A DNA stretch of 64,000 nucleotides. Origin: Lachnospiraceae bacterium. Lineage in GTDB: Bacteria > Bacillota > Clostridia > Lachnospirales > Lachnospiraceae. Both the position numbers and the translations under genes were made by a program. The DNA lies in contig JAILKH010000004.1 of the NCBI GenBank assembly GCA_024693925.1, positions 55,938 to 119,937 on the forward strand, in the 5' to 3' direction. This document shows, piece after piece, positions 8,602-18,343 of this stretch; within the stretch, counting starts at the first letter, position 1, and each line of letters opens with the position of its first letter. Under the pieces are notes generated by a model. That model worked only from the letters and a program-made list of their open reading frames with translations. It ran no database searches and was not told where the DNA came from.

Positions 8602-11454
8602 ATGAAAAAGGCAAGGCTTAAGGACATATTTGTCAATATTCTAAAAAAAAGAGTATCTTTTTTATCCATCGTGACTATTATGTTTTTGGGTGTATCGGGC
8701 ATACCGGGTCTTTATTATATGGGAGTGTCTATTGACAGGTCGATAACCCGTTTCTATGATTCTCACAATTTTAAGGATTTTGAGATCATGTCCAATATGG
8801 GCATAACCAAAGAGGATATAGAAAAGATCAAAATCCAGGGCGGGGTAGCCGGGGTCGAAGGTGTATACGGCGGCAGTGCCTATTTGGTCGTCAATGATAA
8901 AACATATAATATAAATATTGTATCTCAGACACAAAATGTCAGTGTTCCCTTTATAAAGACGGGCAGGTTCGGTGAGGGTTCATCCGAATGTGTCCTGTCT
9001 TCCAAACTCATGTCCGAAACAGGTTTATCCGAGGGAGATGTTGTTAAGCTCAAATTTAGGGAAGATAAACTAAAAGATCTTCTTAAGTGTGAGGAATTCA
9101 CGGTAACAGGGTCGGCTGAACATCCGGATTATATAAACAGGTCCTCAAGTAATTTCGCGGTATTACCTTTGGAAGCCTTTGAGACATCAACGCTCAATGA
9201 AGCATTTACATCGGCTCTTATAAAAATGAATACCGACGGGTTGTCCAATGTTTTTTCCGATGAATATCTAAAGAAATCCGAAAATATTCAAGTGCAGTTA
9301 AATGAATTGGCAGGTGTATTATCCGGGGAACGGGACGCCGAAATAAGCAGTGAAGCCGAGAAAAAATACAATGATGCAAAGGCAGAGGCAGATAAAGGTC
9401 TAAACGATGCAAGGGATACATTAAATGAAGCCGAGAACAAGAGGGATAAGGAACTGTCCGATGCCTATGATAAATTAAAGGACGGGGAGAGTGAGCTTAA
9501 TTCGCAGTTACGAGACGGTCAGTCACAACTTGAATCAGGGCATGAGCAGGCAAGCGATCAGATGGCCAAAGCCCTCAACGAACTTCGGGAAGGAGAGAAG
9601 AAATACAGTGAAGGGGTTGATGAACTTGCAAAAGGACAGTATCAATATGATGAAGGCCTGGCGCAGATAGAAAAGGCCAAAGTGCAGCTTGAAGATGCCA
9701 AGACTTTGCTTGATACCGGCAGGGAAACATATAATACACTGATCAATGAAATGGAAAAAGCGATCAATGAATCTCTAGATCTTATGTCTCCATATCATGA
9801 TATTTTTGATGATCTAATAAACCGTACAGATGCTGAGATAAAAAGACTTGAAAAACTCAAAAACTTCTCCGTTACCATTTATGAGGATATAGTTGAGACC
9901 GAAACGGGTGAGTATATCTCTGAACTCATCGAAGAAGATGATGAGGCCCGGAAAGCTGCAAATGAAGCTAAGCAGAATGCGGAATATATACTGAGTATAA
10001 TAGATATGACCCGATGGAATGAATTCAAGAAGGACTATTATGCCCTTGACAGCGGATGGAGCCGGTATAATGCCGGTGCAAAAGAAGCCAACAATAAACT
10101 TAAGGAAGCAAGGAGCGAATATGGTTCCAAGAGCCTTGAGGGCAGTAGCGAACTGCTGGATGCATGGAAGGCCTATTATGACGGAAAGGAATCTTCGGCG
10201 GCTAAGCTTTTGGAGGGGAAGAGTGAATTAAGTGCAAACGAACTCAGAGTATATGATGGATTGAATGAGGCCCAAAAGCAGCTTGATGAACTTGATAAAT
10301 GCAACTATACGGTAACAAACAGGAGTATCAACAGCGGATATATCATGGCTAAGCCATATCATGACAGTATATTTTCACTCATTTATTTCTTTGCCCCTCT
10401 GTTTGCTATCGTTGCTTCGGTGGTATGTTTTTCCACCATGATAATTATAGTGGAAGAACATATCGGCCATAGATTCCCGGAAAAACAGTGATAAGATAAA
10501 TACATTTGATTATCAGATAGAGATATCGGATCCTTCCGATGAAGAGCTGATAGCACGGCTTACGCAGGTATTTGATGAAAACAAAGTTTCATATATTCCC
10601 GTCACCGTGGAAAATTGTTTGTACCTTGACGGCGATGAATGTAAGGGTTTACCGATTCTTTGCGCCGAGCCCGATAAGCTTGAGGGATTCATAAACCTTA
10701 AGGGCAGTGACGGTAAGGCTGTAAAGCCTGCGGATTTCGGAGTGCTTGTAAGGGAAAAATTCCTCGAATATGAAGGCTATGAAAAGGGTGATGGCTTTAA
10801 GGTCCTGGATGATGATCTAAAGGAACATGAGCTGTATATCACGGGGACCTATTACAATCCTTTTTCGCAGACATCCGTTATAAGTCCGCAGGCATACAAA
10901 TTGTATTTGGCAGGGAGCATGAGGTCAATGCATTCCTTATTCAAACTGCCGGTGTAAATACGGATGATTTATTTGAGGATATCATATCCGTTTCCGACAT
11001 GATAAGCATAAGACGGGAAGAGGAAGTAAACGAAGGCGCCGAGCAGCTTAAGGTACTGAGTACCATGATGGCTGCGATCCTTATATCCATTTCGGGAATG
11101 CTGTCGCTGATGATTCTTGTAAATCTTTCCAATATATTGGTTGAAAACAGGATGAAAGAACTTTTGGTAATGCGTGTAAACGGTTTTTCCTTTAAACAGG
11201 TGATAGGCTATCTTGCAAGGGAAACCGTAATGACGACCGGTATGGGTATTGCAGTGGGTGTTGTTGCAGGTATTCCTTTTTCGAAGCTTATGCTGATCGG
11301 TTTTGAAGGAAGTATGTTTATGTATGCAAGAAAGCCTTATGCAATCGCCTGGCTGGCGGCGGCATTGTTTAACGTAGTGTTCGCTGTCCTTATAAACGGA
11401 TATACGTTTTCGAAGGTAAGAAAGAGGCCGCTTACAAGTGTTTCCGGGTTGTAG
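8602..11454 (+). pseudogene. Decayed FtsX/MacB-type ABC transporter permease (internal deletion plus frameshift)
   Basis: Three reading-frame pieces together resemble one large two-repeat FtsX permease. Piece 1 (8602-10491) has an N-terminal membrane helix (about residues 17-37), a periplasmic-type domain, a long heptad-rich coiled coil (about 230-390) and the start of the second membrane helix, ending ...MIIIVEEH. It then leaves frame and stops at 10491. Piece 2 (open from about 10454 in another frame, to 10957) encodes the second extracellular domain (INTFDYQIEI to SPQAYKLYLAG). Piece 3 (in frame from about 10917 to 11454) gives the last membrane domain. The stretch expected between VEEH and the second extracellular domain, covering several membrane helices, is absent, so a deletion of several hundred bp is inferred. 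A one-base loss near 10915-10918 causes the second break. GC content looks higher than in neighbouring genes, suggesting transfer. Confidence 0.8.
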
Positions 11455-11478
11455 AATGTTATTTTGAAGGAGTCGATC

Positions 11479-12711
11479 ATGAACGAAAATAACAGAGAAC
11501 AAAAACATAACAAGGCGTCATGGCGTATTATGAGTCAGCTTCTTGAGACGGAAGATATTGCAGATGCGTTAGAAGGAACTCTTGAGATAATCGTTGATGA
11601 ACTGGGCAGTGAGGCGGGTGCTGTATGGATCCTTAACCCAAAGGATAACATGCTCGTTCCGGCGTGCTGCAGGGGATCATCTATTGATATATCGGATATG
11701 ACGGTTGAGAATGGCGTGGGAATTGAGGGCGTTGTTACGGGGACGGGCAAATCGGTCATGATATCGGATGTCGAAAAGGATCCCAGGATAGATGAATCCA
11801 TATATGATGAGTACGGCCGCAAAGCAAATACTATGATATGCGTGCCCCTTAAGGCGATGACGGATGCTATCGGATGTGTGCTCATAATAAACCGTACCGA
11901 CGGCCGCTTATATGATAAAGATGATCTTGAAATGTGCGAAAAGATGGCGGCTCTTGCGGCAATGACCATTGAGGAGAAGGGCTACAATATCCCGGATAAG
12001 GAACATGGCAAGGTGATCATCTCTCTTCGAAATATTACCAAGGAATATAAATCGGGTGATGAGACCCTTAAAGTCCTTCGGAGAATAAATCTTGACATAT
12101 ATGAGAATGAATTTGTCGTAGTGCTTGGTGAATCGGGCTGCGGTAAATCAACCATGATGAACATAATAGGCGGGATGGACAAGCCTACCGGAGGCATGAT
12201 CATGGTGGAGGGGAAGGATTTTTCAAATGCATCCGATAAGGAACTGACCGACTACAGGAGAGAGTATCTTGGGTTTATCTTCCAGTCCTATAATCTCATG
12301 CCCAATCTTTCGGCACGAGGAAATGTACAGTTTATAGCCGAGATATGTAAAGCCCCCATGAATGTGGATGACGCGCTTGAGCTTGTCGGTCTTACATCGA
12401 GAGCGCGCAATTACCCTTCGCAAATGTCCGGAGGCCAGCAGCAGCGCGTATCCATAGCAAGGGCCCTTGTTAAGAATCCCAAGCTTATCCTTGCCGATGA
12501 ACCGACAGCTGCCCTTGATTTTCAAACGGGGCAGGAAGTGCTCAGGGTTATCGGGAAGGTGGTTAAGGAAAAGGGCACGACGGTCATAATGATAACTCAT
12601 AATGTGGAAATAGCCAAGATGGCCGACAGGGTAGTAAGGTTACGTTCGGGTAAGATATCCAGTATAAAAAGAAATTATCAGCCGTTGAGCGCGGATGAGA
12701 TTTCCTGGTAG
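11479..12711 (+). CDS. ABC transporter ATP-binding protein with N-terminal GAF domain
   Basis: A 410-residue fusion. Residues about 15-165 form a GAF-like sensor domain ([48 protein letters not shown]). Residues about 178-400 form a LolD/MacB-type ATPase with Walker [11 protein letters not shown]-loop FIFQSYNL, signature MSGGQQQRV, Walker B LILADEP and H-loop MITHN, all intact. It lies just after the broken permease gene and was presumably that permease's ATPase, so it may now be an orphan or work with a permease elsewhere. The ATG at 11479 with GAAGGAG 6 bases upstream is preferred over the TTG at 11464, which overlaps that ribosome-binding site. The ligand of the GAF domain is unknown. GC is raised as in the pseudogene. 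Confidence 0.85.
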   Translation: MNENNREQKHNKASWRIMSQLLETEDIADALEGTLEIIVDELGSEAGAVWILNPKDNMLVPACCRGSSIDISDMTVENGVGIEGVVTGTGKSVMISDVEKDPRIDESIYDEYGRKANTMICVPLKAMTDAIGCVLIINRTDGRLYDKDDLEMCEKMAALAAMTIEEKGYNIPDKEHGKVIISLRNITKEYKSGDETLKVLRRINLDIYENEFVVVLGESGCGKSTMMNIIGGMDKPTGGMIMVEGKDFSNASDKELTDYRREYLGFIFQSYNLMPNLSARGNVQFIAEICKAPMNVDDALELVGLTSRARNYPSQMSGGQQQRVSIARALVKNPKLILADEPTAALDFQTGQEVLRVIGKVVKEKGTTVIMITHNVEIAKMADRVVRLRSGKISSIKRNYQPLSADEISW

Positions 12712-12874
12712 ATAATTGTCAGACTTTTTTAAATAAAATAACACCTAATACAAACAAATTTGAAAAAAAGTACTTGACAAATCAAAGTCACTAAAAATCG
12801 GTATTCACAGAGTTATAAACAGATTATCAAAAGATTAATACAAGATTTAAGGAACGCAATATTTATGTAAATCA

Positions 12875-12911
12875 ACCCCGAAAGCACTTATAAATTCTTG
12901 CTTTTCGGGGT
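12875..12911. terminator. Hairpin, possible terminator after the GAF-ABC gene
   Basis: CCCCGAAAGCA (12876-12886) pairs with TGCTTTTCGGGG (12899-12910) with a single bulged T. The downstream T tract is poor (TGTTAACTTT), so function as a terminator is uncertain. The stop codon of the upstream gene is 165 bases away. Confidence 0.45.
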
Positions 12912-12919
12912 GTTAACTT

Positions 12920-12928
12920 TGTGGATAA
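12920..12928 (-). promoter_or_regulatory. DnaA box (exact TTATCCACA)
   Basis: TGTGGATAA on the + strand is the complement of TTATCCACA, the strict bacterial DnaA-binding consensus. It is one of two identical boxes 48 bases apart in the same orientation. Confidence 0.6.
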
Positions 12929-12967
12929 GATCCAAATGGAATGTTTCAAATTTGAAAATTTACTCTA

Positions 12968-12976
12968 TGTGGATAA
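12968..12976 (-). promoter_or_regulatory. DnaA box (exact TTATCCACA)
   Basis: Second exact copy of the DnaA consensus, in the same orientation as the box at 12920-12928. Binding by DnaA is inferred from sequence only. Confidence 0.6.
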
Positions 12977-13183
12977 GTCTGTAAATATAAAACCTCAATG
13001 CGTTATTATATAACAAAATCAAAAGTAGTCAGACTATTCAAAATTGGCTGTGACTTGAAAGCAGAGAAGGGATCAAATAGAAAGACCTGTTTTCTTACGG
13101 AAGAAATATAGTAAATGTGGTAGCAATATGTTATTATCTTATTTTAGGTGAAATTAACTTTAAGAAACAGAGGGAGGTATAAT

Positions 13184-14338
13184 ATGGCGAAACGAGTGAT
13201 TCTTACAGTTATGGACAGTTTTGGGATAGGTAAAGCTCCTGATGCAGCAAAGTTTGGTGATGAGGGAACCGATACAATGAAGTCCTGTTATTTCAGTAAG
13301 AATTTTAAAGCTGATAATTTAAGGAAGCTTGGTATTTTTAACATAGATGATGTTGATTATGATAAGGGTTGTAAGGAACCTGTAGCTGCTTACGCCAGGA
13401 TGAGAGAAGCTTCGGCCGGTAAGGATACTACAATAGGTCATTGGGAAATTGCGGGAATTATATCACGGGAGCCTTTACCGACTTTTCCAAATGGTTTTCC
13501 ATCGGAAGTGATTGATGCAGTCAGAGAAAATACAGGACGGGGGGTTTTGTGTAACAAGCCTTATTCAGGGACCAAGGTTATAAATGATTACGGCGATGAG
13601 CACGTTAAAACGGGTGATCTTATAATATATACTTCGGCTGATTCGGTTTTTCAGATCGCAGCCCATGAGGAGGTTATTCCGCCGGATGAATTGTACAGGA
13701 TATGCAAGATCTGTCGTAAGGGACTTCAAGGTAAATATGGTGTGGGAAGGGTTATTGCCCGACCTTTCATAGGAACGTCGGGGAATTACAAAAGGACTTC
13801 CAACAGACATGATTTTTCGCTTTTACCACCTGATAAGACCATGCTTGATTATATTAAGGAAGCCGGAATGGATGTAATAGCAGTAGGTAAAATATTTGAT
13901 ATTTTTGCGGGTGCAGGGATTACAGAGCATGTATATACAAGCGGGAATCCCGAAGGGATTGACAGGATGCTTGAATATATGGACAAAGATTTTGAGGGTC
14001 TTTTATTTGTAAATCTTGTTGATTATGATATGCTTTACGGACATCGTAGGGATATAGACGGATATGCGGGAGCAGTTGCTTATTTTGATGAGTGTCTTCC
14101 GAAGATTTTAGAGAAAATGCGGGAGGATGATGTATTTATGATAACAGCCGATCATGGATGCGATCCGGCTTATATAAAGACTACGGATCATACGCGGGAG
14201 AGTGTTCCTTTTCTTATGTATGGTAAGGAGATCAAACCGCGAAATCTTGGAACAAGGGATACTTATGCAGATATTGCGGCTACGATATTAGAGCTTTTGA
14301 GGGTTGAAGGAAATACGGCGGGGATCAGTCTGAAGTGA
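13184..14338 (+). CDS. deoB: Phosphopentomutase
   Basis: Interconverts (deoxy)ribose 1-phosphate and 5-phosphate in nucleoside salvage; a cytoplasmic, Mn-dependent member of the alkaline phosphatase superfamily. Metal and phosphate motifs are present: VMDSFGIGKAPDA at the N terminus, GKDTTIGHWEIAG near residue 90 (phosphorylated Thr region), NLVDYDMLYGHRRD near 280, and TADHGCDP with TDHTRE near 320-335. The 384-residue length fits the family. The ATG at 13184 follows AGGGAGG by 7 bases and is preferred over an in-frame GTG at 13148 that lacks a ribosome-binding site. No other deo gene is adjacent. Confidence 0.95.
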   Translation: MAKRVILTVMDSFGIGKAPDAAKFGDEGTDTMKSCYFSKNFKADNLRKLGIFNIDDVDYDKGCKEPVAAYARMREASAGKDTTIGHWEIAGIISREPLPTFPNGFPSEVIDAVRENTGRGVLCNKPYSGTKVINDYGDEHVKTGDLIIYTSADSVFQIAAHEEVIPPDELYRICKICRKGLQGKYGVGRVIARPFIGTSGNYKRTSNRHDFSLLPPDKTMLDYIKEAGMDVIAVGKIFDIFAGAGITEHVYTSGNPEGIDRMLEYMDKDFEGLLFVNLVDYDMLYGHRRDIDGYAGAVAYFDECLPKILEKMREDDVFMITADHGCDPAYIKTTDHTRESVPFLMYGKEIKPRNLGTRDTYADIAATILELLRVEGNTAGISLK

Positions 14339-14453
14339 TTTTGTTTCATATCCGGGTTAGGTATGAATATTCAAAGACAGATCCGGTTGTTTGAGAGTGG
14401 ACGAATTTATTAAAGATATAGTCATAAAAATATAAAGAGAGTAAGGAAGAAAT

Positions 14454-16043
14454 ATGTACGAAAAGGAAATAAATAAAAGACGGACATTTGCCATTATATC
14501 TCATCCTGATGCGGGGAAAACAACATTAACGGAGAAATTTCTCTTATATGGGGGTGCTATTAATCTTGCAGGTTCCGTTAAGGGTAAGGCTACAGCACGA
14601 CATGCGGTATCAGATTGGATGGAGATAGAGAAGGAGAGAGGTATTTCCGTCACCTCTTCGGTGCTCCAGTTTGAATATGATGGTTTTTGTATAAATATAT
14701 TGGATACACCGGGTCATCAGGATTTCTCTGAAGATACCTACAGGACGCTTATGGCAGCTGATTCGGCAGTGATGGTTATCGATGCCGGCAAGGGTGTAGA
14801 GGCTCAGACCAGAAAGCTTTTTAAGGTATGTGCAATGAGGGGTATTCCCATCTTTACTTTTATAAATAAGATGGACAGAGATGCCAATGATACATTTGAG
14901 TTGTTGGATGAAATTGAAAAAGAGCTTGGAGTTGCGACTTGTCCGATCAATTGGCCGATAGGATCCGGTAAAAGATTTAAGGGTGTTTATGACAGGAATA
15001 AGAAGGCAGTTATAACCTTTTCTGATACTGAAAAAGGGACTAAAGAAGGTCATACTGATGTACTTCCGATGGCAGATGAAGATAAGCTGCGAAATTATAT
15101 CGGAGATGAAGCTATGGATCTTTTGAATGATGAAATAGAGCTTATGGATGGGGCAAGTGCTGAGTTTGATATAGATCTGGTTCAGAGCGGTAAGCTTTCA
15201 CCGGTATTTTTTGGTTCTGCTTTAACTAATTTCGGTGTGGAAATGTTTCTTAAATATTTTCTTCAGATGACTACAACGCCGCTTGCAAGGAAGGCAGATA
15301 CCGGGGTTATAAGTCCTACCGAAAACGATTTTTCCGCATTTGTATTTAAAATACAGGCTAATATGAATAAAGCTCATCGCGATCGAATCGCTTTTATGCG
15401 CATATGTTCCGGAAAGTTTGATGCGGGTATGGAGGTAAAGCATGTTCAGGGCAATCGCGTTATGAGATTATCACAGCCTCAGCAGATGATGGCTGATTCC
15501 AGACATATAGTCAGTGAGGCTTATGCCGGCGATATAATCGGCGTTTTTGATCCGGGAGTTTTTTCCATAGGTGATACCATTTGCATGCCTAATTCCACCT
15601 TCCGGTATGAGGGGATTCCAACCTTTGCACCGGAGCATTTTGCCAGGGTTCGTCAGATTGACACTATGAAACGTAAACAGTTTGTAAAAGGGATAAATCA
15701 GATAGCACAGGAGGGAGCAATTCAGATTTTTCAGGAGCTTGGAACCGGAATGGAGGAAATAATAGTAGGGGTTGTGGGAGTGCTGCAATTTGAAGTTTTA
15801 AAATATCGTCTGGAAAATGAATATAATGTGGATATTAAACTGGAAAATCTGCCATATGAATATATAAGATGGATAGAGAATAAAGACGAGATTGATATAT
15901 CTAAGCTTACGGGCACATCAGATATGAAGAAAATCCAGGATCTTAAAGGTAATCCGCTCCTCCTTTTTGTGAATAGCTGGAGTGTGGGAATGGTACTTGA
16001 AAGAAACGAAGGTTTGAAGCTTGCTGAGTTTGGAAGGAATTAA
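14454..16043 (+). CDS. prfC: Peptide chain release factor 3
   Basis: Translational GTPase that recycles RF1/RF2 from the ribosome after termination. The 529-residue protein shows G1 SHPDAGKTTL near residue 17, switch I ERGISVTSSV, G3 DTPGHQDFSED and G4 NKMDRD. RF3-type domains II and III follow (MRICSGKFDAGMEVKHVQGNR; FQELGTGMEEIIVGVVGVLQFEVLKYRL). It is followed after 3 bases by the transglutaminase lipoprotein gene, whose ribosome-binding site lies within the last prfC codons, so the two are probably cotranscribed. Confidence 0.96.
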   Translation: MYEKEINKRRTFAIISHPDAGKTTLTEKFLLYGGAINLAGSVKGKATARHAVSDWMEIEKERGISVTSSVLQFEYDGFCINILDTPGHQDFSEDTYRTLMAADSAVMVIDAGKGVEAQTRKLFKVCAMRGIPIFTFINKMDRDANDTFELLDEIEKELGVATCPINWPIGSGKRFKGVYDRNKKAVITFSDTEKGTKEGHTDVLPMADEDKLRNYIGDEAMDLLNDEIELMDGASAEFDIDLVQSGKLSPVFFGSALTNFGVEMFLKYFLQMTTTPLARKADTGVISPTENDFSAFVFKIQANMNKAHRDRIAFMRICSGKFDAGMEVKHVQGNRVMRLSQPQQMMADSRHIVSEAYAGDIIGVFDPGVFSIGDTICMPNSTFRYEGIPTFAPEHFARVRQIDTMKRKQFVKGINQIAQEGAIQIFQELGTGMEEIIVGVVGVLQFEVLKYRLENEYNVDIKLENLPYEYIRWIENKDEIDISKLTGTSDMKKIQDLKGNPLLLFVNSWSVGMVLERNEGLKLAEFGRN

Positions 16044-16046
16044 TAA

Positions 16047-17405
16047 ATGGGCGCTTCTGCAAATTTAATTGTATATTTAAGAAAATTCCTTATTGTAAAT
16101 ATATTTACGGCTGGTTTAGTCTTTTCCCTCAGTGGTTGCGGTTTATATAAAAATCTGCAGGAAACCATAGATATATTGACTGAAGGATCAGGGGAAGAAG
16201 AGATTAATCATGTTGAAATAGTAAATGATGACCTGAACGTGCCTACAGCCCTGCCTGAGGTTATTATAGAGCCTGAAGTTAGTGAAGAGATCATAACCAT
16301 TGATGAGGAATCCGATAATAAGGAAGATAATGATGAGCGGGATACGGAACAGGTTATGGATACTCTGTCGGATATATCTCTGGAAGAAACTCTTAAAGCT
16401 GAAAGATATTATGCCTATCATTGTCTTGGCGATGAAGAAAAAAAATTATATAAACTTATCTATACGTCCTTGATGAATTTTGAAGAAAAGACGCCTATGG
16501 GGACGACAGATATGGAAATGATAGATAATGTTTTCGCCTGTGTACTTGCGGATAATCCGGAATTATTTTATGTCAGAGGATATAATCTTATCCGTTTTGA
16601 GCGGGGAGGAGTGATCGAGAAGCTTTCACTTACGGGATTATTTACTATGACAAAAACTGATGCGATAGCTCATAAGGAAAGGGCTGATGCATATGTTGAC
16701 AGGTGCCTTGCCGGGGCTCCTTCAGGTACGGATGATTATGAAAAGATCAAATATCTTTATGAATATATAATATTAAATACGGAATATGATCTGAAGGCGG
16801 AAAACGGTCAAAATTTTCTGAGCGTTTTTGAGAATGGCAGGAGTGTATGTCAGGGATATGCTACGGCAATGCAATATATGATGCATAAAATGGGTTTATT
16901 TTGTACGGTGGTCCGGGGAGTTACCAATAATAATGAAAATCATGCCTGGAATCTTGTGAAATCCGATGGAGATTATTATTTTGTAGATGTTACCTGGGGA
17001 GATATTACCTATAATCTTTCGGCTGATGAAGGTGTGCCTGAAAATGTTGATCTTCCGAAAGTGAGTTATGAGTATTTATGTGTTACAACAGAGGATATAA
17101 GGGCGACGCATAGAATTGATAATTATTTTGATGTTCCCGAATGCGTTTCACGTAAAGATTATTACTATGTAAGAGAAGGTAATTATTTTGAAAGTGTAAG
17201 CGATCAGCAGTTAAGAGAAGTATTTGATAAAGCATATGCCGAAGGCAGAAATAATGTTTTTATTAAATGTGCAAATAAAGAGATATATGATCAGATGATG
17301 AATTATCTGACAGTGGATGGTAAAATATTTAATTATTTACAGGGAAATATAAATGCGAATTATATAACTTTGGATAACTTGAATGAAATGATATTCTATC
17401 TATGA
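16047..17405 (+). CDS. Transglutaminase-like domain lipoprotein
   Basis: Predicted exported lipoprotein of 452 residues. An N-terminal hydrophobic stretch ends in the lipobox LSGC with Cys31. A very acidic low-complexity linker follows (about 45-110), then a transglutaminase/protease fold around residues 225-320. The catalytic triad is visible as Cys in SVCQGYA (about 268), His in NHAWNL (about 298) and Asp in FVDVTWGD (about 313). Related Lachnospiraceae proteins are usually annotated only as transglutaminase-domain proteins; a cysteine-protease or cell-wall peptide role is possible but not shown. The start codon is 3 bases after prfC. Confidence 0.8.
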   Translation: MGASANLIVYLRKFLIVNIFTAGLVFSLSGCGLYKNLQETIDILTEGSGEEEINHVEIVNDDLNVPTALPEVIIEPEVSEEIITIDEESDNKEDNDERDTEQVMDTLSDISLEETLKAERYYAYHCLGDEEKKLYKLIYTSLMNFEEKTPMGTTDMEMIDNVFACVLADNPELFYVRGYNLIRFERGGVIEKLSLTGLFTMTKTDAIAHKERADAYVDRCLAGAPSGTDDYEKIKYLYEYIILNTEYDLKAENGQNFLSVFENGRSVCQGYATAMQYMMHKMGLFCTVVRGVTNNNENHAWNLVKSDGDYYFVDVTWGDITYNLSADEGVPENVDLPKVSYEYLCVTTEDIRATHRIDNYFDVPECVSRKDYYYVREGNYFESVSDQQLREVFDKAYAEGRNNVFIKCANKEIYDQMMNYLTVDGKIFNYLQGNINANYITLDNLNEMIFYL

Positions 17406-17433
17406 GATGATTCTTTTCTTTTTAACGTTCTTT

Positions 17434-17442
17434 TGTTATACT
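17434..17442 (+). promoter_or_regulatory. Extended -10 promoter candidate for the asp23-nusB-xse cluster
   Basis: TGT-TATACT at 17434-17442 fits an extended -10 element; the -35 region (TTTTCT at 17414-17419) is poor. It sits between the transglutaminase gene and the Asp23 gene, 32 bases before the ATG. Confidence 0.4.
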
Positions 17443-17473
17443 AAATAAATAAGTATTTGTAGGGAAGGAAGGT

Positions 17474-17851
17474 ATGTTTACGGATATGGATTACAGAGCA
17501 AATGATGTTGAAGAATATAGTGAAGTACGAATTGCTGATGATGTTGTCGGTAATATAGCCGGTATTGCGGCAACAGAAATAGAAGGGGTTGCGGGAACTG
17601 TTGGAAACATGACAAAAGAACTTATGAGTAAAGTGGGAATTGCCAATCGTTCCAAAGGTGTAAAGGTAGTTATTGACGGTAATATCGTTACCGTTGATCT
17701 TGCATTGATCTTGAAATATGGCTATAACATACCTATTACCAGTAAACAGGTGCAGGAAAGAGTTAAGACAGCAATTGAGAATATGACCGGACTTACGGTA
17801 TCAAATGTGGCTATAAGGATAGTCGGTGTTGATATGACGAATGAGGAGTAA
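17474..17851 (+). CDS. Asp23/Gls24 family envelope stress protein
   Basis: 125-residue member of the Asp23/Gls24 family, recognised by the EYSEVRIADDVVGNIAGIAATEIEGVAG start and the alternating VKVVIDGNIVTVDLALILKYGYNIP core. Family members associate with the membrane and affect envelope stress responses. In Clostridia a copy commonly precedes nusB, as here. The stop codon lies 7 bases before the chosen nusB start, and the nusB ribosome-binding site overlaps the last codons. Precise function in this species is unknown. Confidence 0.9.
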   Translation: MFTDMDYRANDVEEYSEVRIADDVVGNIAGIAATEIEGVAGTVGNMTKELMSKVGIANRSKGVKVVIDGNIVTVDLALILKYGYNIPITSKQVQERVKTAIENMTGLTVSNVAIRIVGVDMTNEE

Positions 17852-17858
17852 TAGAGCA

Positions 17859-18320
17859 ATGACAAGAAGTGAAGTTCGGGAACATATATTTAAACTTGTG
17901 TTCAGGTTAGAATTTAATGATGCGGAAGAAATGCCGGGTCAGCTTAAGAATTACTTTTTGGATAATGGTGAAGAAAACCTTGATATTAAAGATTCTAAGG
18001 AGAATGCTCCTGTAAATATTTTTTCGCATAAGGATGAAGAATACATAAAGAATAAGTATTCGGATATAGAAAAATCCATTCCGGAATTGGACACGTTGAT
18101 AAATTCATATGCTAAGGGTTGGGATACCGTCAGAATGGGTAAAGTCGATCTGGCTATTTTACGGCTTGCTGTTTATGAAGTGGTTTATGATGACAGCATT
18201 CCGACGGGCGTTGCAATTGATGAGGCGGTTGAGCTTGCTAAAAAATACGGTCAGGATGAATCGGCATCCTTTATCAATGGTATTTTAGCATCTGTGGTAA
18301 AAGGCATTTCTAAACAATAA
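17859..18320 (+). CDS. nusB: Transcription antitermination factor NusB
   Basis: All-helical RNA-binding protein that, with NusE (S10), promotes rRNA antitermination. The 153 residues begin MTRSEVREHIFKLVFRLEF and end with the typical FINGILASVVKGI; the conserved segment AILRLAVYEVVYDDSIPTGVAIDEAVELAKKYG is present. The insertion in the middle (about 40-75) is longer than in E. coli NusB. The ATG at 17859 follows GAGGAG and is chosen over an in-frame ATG at 17841 that lies inside the upstream gene without a ribosome-binding site. Confidence 0.93.
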   Translation: MTRSEVREHIFKLVFRLEFNDAEEMPGQLKNYFLDNGEENLDIKDSKENAPVNIFSHKDEEYIKNKYSDIEKSIPELDTLINSYAKGWDTVRMGKVDLAILRLAVYEVVYDDSIPTGVAIDEAVELAKKYGQDESASFINGILASVVKGISKQ

Positions 18321-18343
18321 TAACGACGGGCAGGCTTGATAAT

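Larger units (their letters stand above)
12712..13183. other. AT-rich 472-bp intergenic region with DnaA boxes, direct repeats and a hairpin
   Basis: No plausible gene is present. The gap holds two exact DnaA boxes (TGTGGATAA, i.e. TTATCCACA on the other strand, at 12920-12928 and 12968-12976) and two 8-of-9 matches on the + strand (12801-12809 and 12813-12821). It also holds a 12-base direct repeat CAAATTTGAAAA at 12755-12766 and 12947-12958, a 14-bp palindrome TTTCAAATTTGAAA at 12944-12957, and a hairpin at 12875-12911. Its right end carries the deoB ribosome-binding site. Genes run in the same direction on both sides. Confidence 0.6.

Noticed and set aside
10607..10957. Independent small gene of 116 codons
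   Set aside because: Its sequence continues upstream in the same frame without a start signal and matches the second extracellular domain expected of the permease; it is a fragment of the 8602-11454 pseudogene.
10999..11454. Independent small FtsX-domain gene
   Set aside because: The frame is open upstream to the frameshift near 10917 and the protein sequence continues the preceding fragment, so it is the tail of the pseudogene.
12712..13183. Chromosomal origin of replication (oriC)
   Set aside because: DnaA boxes are present, but dnaA, dnaN, rpmH and similar neighbours are absent and genes on both sides run in the same direction, which does not fit a bidirectional origin.
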